Below the pieces are notes generated by a model that saw only the letters and a program-made list of their open reading frames with translations, did not search any database and was not told the origin of the DNA. The translations under genes were made by a program, and so were the position numbers. A stretch of DNA of 10,162 nucleotides from Clostridia bacterium (GTDB lineage Bacteria; Bacillota_A; Clostridia; Oscillospirales; CAG-272), in contig JAGAIH010000141.1 of assembly GCA_017626655.1 (NCBI GenBank), positions 1 to 10,162 of the forward strand, read 5' to 3'. This document shows, piece after piece, positions 5,734-10,162 of the stretch (position 1 is its first letter; each line of letters begins with the position of its first letter).

Positions 5734-6771
5734 ATGAAGACCGTATTCACCACCCAACCCCGTCCATCCGCGGCATCGTCTCCCGCCGCAGTAAAGCCCG
5801 CCCGCTTCGTACCCGTTTCCGCTCCGGGCTTTCCCACCGACCTCCTGCCCCCCCGTCTCACCGCCGTGCTGCTGGACGCGGTACGAGGGCAGAGCGGCGC
5901 CATCGAGGAGATCCGCCTCCGCGCCGGGCGGAAGGCCTCCCTCACCGTGGGCGGGCGGAATCTCATGACCGAGGCCGTCCTTGCCGAGTCGGATTTGACG
6001 GCCATCCTCACCCGTATGTGCGGCGGCTCCCTCTATGCCTACAGCCAGACCATCCACGAGGGGTACATTACCCTCCCCGACGGCATCCGCGTGGGGGTGG
6101 CGGGACGCGCCGTCTGCGAGGGTGGGAGGATCATTGGAGTATGCGAGATCACGGCCCTCTGCATCCGCCTCCCCCACCGCTACGGCTCCATGGGCGGGAC
6201 GGTCTGCCGTCTTCTGCGGAGCCTCAATAACGGTCGCACCTCCCCCCAAGGTATCCTCATCTACGCGCCTCCGGGGGAGGGGAAGACCACCCTGCTCCGC
6301 GCCGTGGCGGCGGGCCTGGCGGGAGCGGACGGTGGGACACCTCTCCGCACCGTGGTGGTGGACACCCGGGGAGAGCTGGGCTTTGAGACCGACGGACGGT
6401 GCCTGTGCCTGGATGTCCTCCGCGGCTACCCCCGTGCCCGTGGAGTGGAGATCGCCACCCGTACCCTGTCCGCCCAGGTCATTGTCTGCGACGAGATCGG
6501 GGACACCGAGGAGGCCATGTCCCTCATCTCCTCCCACCACGGCGGCGTCCCCCTGGTGGCCTCGGCCCACGGCGGGACGGTGGAGGAGATTTTACGGCGC
6601 ACAGGCATCCGCCTGCTCCACGAATCCCACCTCTTCGGGGCTTACGTGGGCATCCGGCGGGACGGACGCGGTGACTTCACTTACCGCATCACCCCCCGCG
6701 ACCATGCTGACCGCATCGCCCTGGGGCAGGACACCGAGGGAGCTTCACTTCCCGCAGGAGGCAGCCTGTGA
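5734..6771 (+). CDS. spoIIIAA: Stage III sporulation protein AA, ATPase
   Basis: SpoIIIAA is the cytosolic ATPase of the SpoIIIA-SpoIIQ channel and resembles type II/IV secretion ATPases. It acts at the outer forespore membrane on the mother-cell side. The product is 345 residues. A Pro/Ala-rich N-terminal extension (about 1-35) precedes the family core: EEIRLRAGR (58-66), TLPDGIRVGVAGR (113-125), Walker A APPGEGKTT (178-186), VVVDTRGEL (207-215) and Walker B VIVCDEIG (249-256). It ends with VASAHGGTVEEI (275-286). B. subtilis SpoIIIAA is somewhat shorter (about 307 residues), the surplus being at both ends. AGGAGG at 5724-5729, only four bases from the ATG, decides the start. The stop overlaps the next start (GTGA at 6768-6771). 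Confidence 0.96.
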   Translation: MKTVFTTQPRPSAASSPAAVKPARFVPVSAPGFPTDLLPPRLTAVLLDAVRGQSGAIEEIRLRAGRKASLTVGGRNLMTEAVLAESDLTAILTRMCGGSLYAYSQTIHEGYITLPDGIRVGVAGRAVCEGGRIIGVCEITALCIRLPHRYGSMGGTVCRLLRSLNNGRTSPQGILIYAPPGEGKTTLLRAVAAGLAGADGGTPLRTVVVDTRGELGFETDGRCLCLDVLRGYPRARGVEIATRTLSAQVIVCDEIGDTEEAMSLISSHHGGVPLVASAHGGTVEEILRRTGIRLLHESHLFGAYVGIRRDGRGDFTYRITPRDHADRIALGQDTEGASLPAGGSL

Positions 6772-7274
6772 TCTATAAAATCATTGGTTCGGTGGTGCTC
6801 CTTCTGGCGGGAGGCTATATCTCGGCGGCCATGACCCGCTTCGAGCGTCGCCGCCTGCGGGTGCTGGACGGGTACATTTCCCTCATCTACTACATCAAGG
6901 GCCAGATCGACTGCTACGCCATGCCCCTGTCGGATATCCTCGCCCGCGCCGACCCCGCCATCCTCTCCGCCTGTCTGGGTCTGGACTCCTCCGAAGTTCT
7001 CCCCCCTCTGCCCATGAACGGTGAGCCGCCCCTTCCCGCCATGGTCAAGGAGAGCCGCCTCTACCTGGAGCCCGAATCCGAGCGCCTCCTCACCACCCTC
7101 ACGGGTGAGCTGGGCGCCACCTACCGCGCCGAGCAGGTCGCCCGCTGTGACTACTACGTCGCCGCCCTCACCGAGGAGCGGCGAAAGCTTAACGACACCC
7201 TCCCCGCCAGACTCCGCGCGACCTGTACGTTGTGCATTTGTTGCGCCATCGGGGCGGCGGTGCTGTTGTGGTGA
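6768..7274 (+). CDS. spoIIIAB: Stage III sporulation protein AB
   Basis: The 168-residue product matches SpoIIIAB in size (about 170) and layout: an N-terminal membrane helix (about 4-21), a long helical cytoplasmic domain (about 24-148) and a C-terminal membrane helix (about 152-168). Conserved features include the RRRLRVLDGYISLIYYIKGQ segment (28-47) and the helix RCDYYVAALTEERRKLND near the end. In the channel it is thought to contact the ATPase SpoIIIAA and resembles GspF-type platform proteins. The start is GTG in a GTGA overlap with the spoIIIAA stop, with AGGAGG at 6756-6761. A Cys cluster (CTLCICC, 153-159) opens the last helix, which is unusual to the eye. A 185-nt non-coding gap follows instead of the usual tight junction to spoIIIAC. 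Confidence 0.94.
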   Translation: MIYKIIGSVVLLLAGGYISAAMTRFERRRLRVLDGYISLIYYIKGQIDCYAMPLSDILARADPAILSACLGLDSSEVLPPLPMNGEPPLPAMVKESRLYLEPESERLLTTLTGELGATYRAEQVARCDYYVAALTEERRKLNDTLPARLRATCTLCICCAIGAAVLLW

Positions 7275-7320
7275 ATCCCCACCCCCAAACACCCCTCCCG
7301 CAAGCTCCGTTCCCCTCCGT
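7275..7320 (+). other. C-rich, G-poor leader between spoIIIAB and the hairpin array
   Basis: These 46 bases directly after the spoIIIAB stop contain 27 C and 4 G. A long C-rich, G-poor and unstructured RNA stretch is the known composition of Rho loading (rut) sites. Whether Rho acts here cannot be told from sequence. No promoter-like hexamers are seen in it. Confidence 0.35.
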
Positions 7321-7444
7321 TGCGCCGAAGGCGCACATCATTTCCCCCGCAGGGGGAACATCATTGGCTCCAAGGGAGCCACTTCATTTGCCGCTCACGG
7401 CAACATCGTTTGCGGTCTTGCGGACACAAGTCCGTCAGACCGCG
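7321..7444 (+). repeat. Array of five different hairpins in ~23-bp steps
   Basis: Five perfect inverted repeats follow each other. H1 is TGCGCC-gaa-GGCGCA (7321-7335). H2 is TTCCCCC-gca-GGGGGAA (7342-7358). H3 is TGGCTCC-aag-GGAGCCA (7365-7381). H4 is TTGCCG-ctca-CGGCAA (7388-7403). H5 (7411-7444) has outer arms TGCGGTCT/AGACCGCG and inner arms CGGAC/GTCCG. Starts are 21, 23, 23 and 23 bp apart. The linkers are alike (CATCAT, CATCAT, CTTCAT, CATCGT) while the arms share no sequence. No T runs follow, so these are not ordinary intrinsic terminators. The array ends 15 nt before the spoIIIAC start. Function is unknown; an mRNA-stabilising, processing or mobile repeat role are all possible. Confidence 0.9.
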
Positions 7445-7459
7445 ACAGAAAGGATCCCC

Positions 7460-7654
7460 ATGGACATTTCCCTCATCATCAAGGTCGCCGGCGTGGGCAT
7501 ACTGGTCTCGGTAGCGACCCAAATACTCTCCAAGTCGGGACGGGACGAGCAGTCCATGCTGGTGACCCTGGCGGGGATCGTGGTGGTCCTGCTTTTGCTG
7601 GTGGACGAGATTGCCCTCCTCTTTGACCGCATCTGCGCGGTGTTCGGATTCTGA
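7460..7654 (+). CDS. spoIIIAC: Stage III sporulation protein AC
   Basis: The 64-residue membrane protein matches SpoIIIAC in length (65-68 in relatives) and in layout: helix 1 at about 3-23 (ISLIIKVAGVGILVSVATQIL), a short loop KSGRDEQ typical of the family, and helix 2 at about 32-55. It is a small membrane component of the SpoIIIA channel in the outer forespore membrane. Start 7460 is chosen because GAAAGGA precedes it and the protein begins as its relatives do; upstream in-frame codons run through the hairpin array. Its stop shares one base with the spoIIIAD start (TGATG at 7652-7656), so the two are translationally coupled. Confidence 0.94.
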   Translation: MDISLIIKVAGVGILVSVATQILSKSGRDEQSMLVTLAGIVVVLLLLVDEIALLFDRICAVFGF

Positions 7655-8049
7655 TGGGCTGGGCCAAGGTGGGCGGTATCGCCCTGACGGGACTGTCGGC
7701 GCTCCTCATCCTGCGGGCGTACAAGCCCGAGTGGGCGGCCTTCCTCCGTATAGCTGTGACGTTGGTATCCCTGGGCCTGGTGATCTCCATGGCGGCGACG
7801 GCTGTGAGCTACGTCACCGACCTGACCGCCGCCACGGGGGCCTTGGACGGGGAGGCCTGGACCATCCTCCTCAAGGCCTTGGGCCTGGCCTTCCTCACCG
7901 AGACCGCCGCCTCGGTCTGCCGTGACAGCGGGGAGGCGGGGCTGGCCACCTGGGTGGAGACGGCGGGAAAGCTGGAGATCCTGCTTCTATCCTTTCCCCT
8001 GATCAGCACCGTCCTGGACACCGTGGCCGCGCTCCTGGGGGCGGCGTAA
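7654..8049 (+). CDS. spoIIIAD: Stage III sporulation protein AD
   Basis: The 131-residue product matches SpoIIIAD (about 133). Four hydrophobic segments are visible at about 5-22, 27-51, 65-84 and 105-128. The family-like stretches LLILRAYKPEWA (17-28), LKALGLAFLTETAASVCRD and AGKLEILLLSFPLI are present. It is a polytopic membrane part of the SpoIIIA channel, related to SpoIIIAC in its fold. The ATG overlaps the spoIIIAC stop by one base, and spoIIIAE starts ten bases downstream behind its own GGAGGG. Confidence 0.95.
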   Translation: MGWAKVGGIALTGLSALLILRAYKPEWAAFLRIAVTLVSLGLVISMAATAVSYVTDLTAATGALDGEAWTILLKALGLAFLTETAASVCRDSGEAGLATWVETAGKLEILLLSFPLISTVLDTVAALLGAA

Positions 8050-8059
8050 GGAGGGAAGC

Positions 8060-9202
8060 ATGAAACTCCGCAAAGCCCTCTGCGTTCTTTTCTTGATGGG
8101 TCTTATAGCCTGGACCCTGACCCTTTCCACCGCCGCGGAGGACGGTGAGGCCGTCACCATGCCCCCCGCCTACGCCGATATGGCGGACAGCCTCCCGCCC
8201 GAGATATCCGACCTCCTCCCCGACGGTCTGTTTTCCGAGGACCTGGAGGAAGCCCTCACCGCCACCGCCGAGCTGACTGATTGGCGGTACCTTGTGAACG
8301 CCCTGCTGTCCGCCGTAGGCCTGCGCCTGGACGCTATGATGGGGCTCTTCTGCACCCTCGTAGGCCTGATCCTCCTGGCCGCTATAATCAACCGACTCCG
8401 CGAGGGGCTGGGGGGCGGCGGGGAAATCTTGGGCTTCTGTCTGCGGCTCACCCTCTACACCGCCATTGTGGTGCAGACCGCGGGCATGGTGGAGACAGTG
8501 CGGGTCTTCTATGACCGCCTCACCACTCTCACGGGGGGCATGATCCCTGTCATGGGGGTCCTCTACGCCCTGGGCGGGAACCTGGGCCGCGCCGCCGTGA
8601 ACGCTGAGCTGCTCATGGTCTTCCTCACGGTCTGCCAGTACGTCAGCGCCACGGTGACGCCCCCCGTCTGCGCCGTGTGTATGTCCTTCTCCCTCATGGA
8701 CGCCCTGGGGGTCAGACTCACCCTCTCTCCTCTCTGCGACCGCATCAAGAAGTGGTACGCCTCCCTTCTGGGGCTGGTCATGTTCTTGCTCTCCCTGGCT
8801 CTTTCCACCCAGTCCGTGCTGGCGGGGCGGGCGGATACCCTGGGGATGCGGGGGGTCAAGTACGCCGTGGGCAACATGATCCCCATGGTGGGAGGAGCGG
8901 TGGCAGGGACTTTGTCTACCGTAGCGGCGGGGGTCACCGCCCTGCGGGGGATCTGCGGGGTGTCGGGGATTGTTCTGGTGGCGCTCCTGCTCCTCCCCAC
9001 TCTCGTGGAGCTGCTCCTGACCCGCGCCATGCTGAACCTCTCGGCAACGGTAGCCTCCATGCTCTCCTGCGACGGGGAAGCCAAGCTCCTCTCGGAGATG
9101 GCCTCCCTCTACGGCTACCTGGCCGCCGCGGCATCCATCTGCGCGGTGGTGTTCATCATCGCGCTCACTTTGTTGATCCACAGCGGAACCGCTTTATCAT
9201 GA
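8060..9202 (+). CDS. spoIIIAE: Stage III sporulation protein AE
   Basis: This 380-residue protein is the large polytopic membrane subunit of the SpoIIIA channel. A signal peptide is evident (MKLRKALCVLFLMGLIAW..., cleavage probably near residue 25). A short extracytoplasmic acidic region follows, then about six to eight membrane helices from residue 90 on. The family's most conserved stretch is clear: LSTQSVLAGRADTLGMRGVK (248-267) leading into YAVGNMIPMVGGAVAGTLST (268-287) and RGICGVSG (296-303). Length agrees with relatives (about 400). GGAGGG at 8051-8056 supports the ATG. The stop overlaps the spoIIIAF start by four bases (ATGA at 9199-9202). Confidence 0.95.
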   Translation: MKLRKALCVLFLMGLIAWTLTLSTAAEDGEAVTMPPAYADMADSLPPEISDLLPDGLFSEDLEEALTATAELTDWRYLVNALLSAVGLRLDAMMGLFCTLVGLILLAAIINRLREGLGGGGEILGFCLRLTLYTAIVVQTAGMVETVRVFYDRLTTLTGGMIPVMGVLYALGGNLGRAAVNAELLMVFLTVCQYVSATVTPPVCAVCMSFSLMDALGVRLTLSPLCDRIKKWYASLLGLVMFLLSLALSTQSVLAGRADTLGMRGVKYAVGNMIPMVGGAVAGTLSTVAAGVTALRGICGVSGIVLVALLLLPTLVELLLTRAMLNLSATVASMLSCDGEAKLLSEMASLYGYLAAAASICAVVFIIALTLLIHSGTALS

Positions 9203-9714
9203 ATCCGTCTATGAACACCTACATCCTCACCCTCCTCTCCGCCTCCCTGGCCGCCGCCGTGGTGACCCTTTTGTCTCCCAAGGGAGAGGGAGGCCGCCTG
9301 GCCGCTCATATCCGCATGGTGGCGGGGCTGTTCCTCCTGGTGGCCCTCCTGGATCCCCTGCGGGCGGGGATCGACCTTCTGCGGGAGGCGGTGGACGGCG
9401 ACTTGACCGCCCGATTGGAGTCCATGCTCCCGGAGGGGGATAACGATGACTACGACGCTGTCTTTGGGGAAGCCCTCACCTCCGTCAGCCGCGCCGAGGT
9501 GGAGGCCTATGCCCGCTCCGCGCTGGAGACGAGCTTTGGCATCCCGCCCGAGGACTGCGCCGTCTCGGCGGTCTGTACCTACGAGGAGGAGATCCTGACC
9601 CTTACCGAGCTGCGGATCTCCCTCCGCGGCGCCCACGCCCTTGTGGATCCCCACCCTATCGAGGCTTATTTTGCCGAGCGGTTGGAATGTCCTTGTTATG
9701 TGACTGTTGGGTGA
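9199..9714 (+). CDS. spoIIIAF: Stage III sporulation protein AF
   Basis: The 171-residue product has the SpoIIIAF layout: two N-terminal membrane helices (about 7-25 and 37-54) joined by the short loop LLSPKGEGGRLAAHIR, ending in LLDPL. A soluble extracytoplasmic domain follows (about 85-171). In this family the C-terminal domain has a ring-building-motif fold like that of SpoIIIAG. B. subtilis SpoIIIAF is longer (about 206), so the middle is shortened here. The ATG lies in an ATGA overlap with the spoIIIAE stop. No good ribosome binding site precedes it, so translation probably depends on coupling; ATG 9211 is an alternative start. A 299-nt gap with a dispersed repeat follows before the next gene. 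Confidence 0.9.
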   Translation: MNPSMNTYILTLLSASLAAAVVTLLSPKGEGGRLAAHIRMVAGLFLLVALLDPLRAGIDLLREAVDGDLTARLESMLPEGDNDDYDAVFGEALTSVSRAEVEAYARSALETSFGIPPEDCAVSAVCTYEEEILTLTELRISLRGAHALVDPHPIEAYFAERLECPCYVTVG

Positions 9715-9726
9715 GTGCGGTAGTTC

Positions 9727-9958
9727 TTCAAATTGGGGTTTGTCGGGGGAGCGGCCTCCGGCGGCTTAAGGACCCTTTTGAAAAAGGGTCCTTAAGAATC
9801 TCCTAAAACTTTCAAAAGAGTCATATATTGGGTTCAAGTTGCTGAGGCCAAAATACATTGATACAGCTTGAAAGTTTAAACTATACGAACCGAGACCCGT
9901 AACCATCTTAGAAACCCCCGCGGGGGCCCCTCACCCCACTCTGTTATTTGGGGGAACG
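9727..9958 (+). repeat. Dispersed ~230-bp intergenic repeat, copy 2
   Basis: This is the second copy of the element at 4661-4890, same strand. Left module 9752-9812, 19-nt patch 9856-9874, right module 9890-9940. The hairpin at 9765-9796 has a G-C pair (9771/9790) where copy 1 has A-T (4705/4724). The ends of the diverged middle can pair over ten bases here, AAACTTTCAA (9806-9815) with TTGAAAGTTT (9868-9877); copy 1 keeps only a weaker six-pair version (4741-4746 with 4806-4811). The copy sits inside the spoIIIA operon, filling most of the spoIIIAF-AG gap. No frame is open through it. Confidence 0.85.
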
Positions 9959-10013
9959 TGTGGCTAACACACCGAAAAAACCCAATTTGAACCATAAACG
10001 AAAGGAGCCTCCC

Positions 10014-10162
10014 ATGACCGACACCTACCAACAGCCCCCCGCCCAGCGGTGCGTCACGTCCATGAAGAAGAGCGGCAAGCTGGCCGTCGCCCTGGTGGGG
10101 ATCGCTTTGGGCGCCCTTCTGCTCTTTTTCGGCAACCGAGCGGGGAAGGATACGGCCGACCC
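10014..10162 (+). CDS. spoIIIAG: Probable stage III sporulation protein AG, N-terminal part
   Basis: Only 49 codons lie in the window; the gene runs off the right edge. The start is well supported: AAAGGAG at 10001-10007 precedes the ATG by six bases. The product begins with a short polar cytoplasmic stretch (about 1-20, ending KKSGK), then one membrane helix (about 21-39, LAVALVGIALGALLLFF), then a polar segment. This fits SpoIIIAG, which has one N-terminal helix followed by an extracytoplasmic ring-building domain and forms the large ring of the channel. The call rests mainly on position after spoIIIAF and on this layout; the diagnostic domain is outside the window. Another small membrane protein is possible. 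Its distance from spoIIIAF (299 nt with a repeat) is unusual. Confidence 0.62.
   Translation, partial: MTDTYQQPPAQRCVTSMKKSGKLAVALVGIALGALLLFFGNRAGKDTAD

Noticed and set aside
5485..6570. Open frame (361 codons) on the - strand opposite the amidase end and spoIIIAA
   Set aside because: It spans two genes and an intergenic region, has no domain-like pattern, and arises from codon bias of the + strand genes.
7321..7444. CRISPR array
   Set aside because: The repeated part is a six-base linker and the varying parts are palindromes, with no constant repeat of 23-40 bp and no cas genes.
7232..7459. Upstream in-frame extension of spoIIIAC
   Set aside because: It would run through the hairpin array and double the size of a 64-residue conserved protein.
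8003..9181. Long open frame (392 codons) on the - strand opposite spoIIIAE
   Set aside because: A shadow of G/C-ending codons in spoIIIAE. The product is His/Gly/Gln-rich low complexity without a recognisable domain, and the + strand gene is certain.

Overview
The window looks like a spore-forming, GC-rich member of the class Clostridia, most likely an Oscillospiraceae/Ruminococcaceae-type gut bacterium. This rests on three things seen here: a near-complete spoIIIA sporulation operon, strong AGGAGG-type ribosome binding sites, and coding DNA rich in G/C at third codon positions. No species can be named from the sequence alone.

Left part (1-3014, + strand): the 3' part of a membrane-anchored HtrA-type (S1C) serine protease with a PDZ-like domain; then secG with a clear extended -10 promoter; a strong intrinsic terminator; and a D-alanyl-D-alanine carboxypeptidase (S11 family) anchored by an N-terminal membrane helix. 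A bidirectional terminator closes this block against a convergent pair on the - strand (3017-4566). That pair is a MerR-type regulator carrying membrane helices and a zinc ribbon, coupled by an ATGA overlap to a CPBP-family intramembrane protease. The merR promoter has the long 19-bp spacer typical of MerR-controlled promoters.

Middle (4567-5668): an intergenic region with copy 1 of a roughly 230-bp dispersed repeat, then a putative Cys-dependent amidase (Amidase_6-like), without signal peptide.

Right part (5669-10162, + strand): the spoIIIA operon, in the order AA-AB-AC-AD-AE-AF and then the first 49 codons of a probable AG. Its products form the SpoIIIA channel of the mother cell, which together with forespore SpoIIQ links the two cells during engulfment. 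A candidate sigma-E promoter precedes spoIIIAA. The genes mostly overlap or abut, except at two places. Between AB and AC lie 185 nt with a C-rich, G-poor stretch followed by an array of five different perfect hairpins in about 23-bp steps, joined by a CATCAT-like linker. Between AF and AG lie 299 nt holding copy 2 of the dispersed repeat. The two repeat copies share a 15-bp stem-loop that differs by a compensatory A-T to G-C pair change. These two non-coding elements inside a conserved sporulation operon are the most interesting parts of the window.
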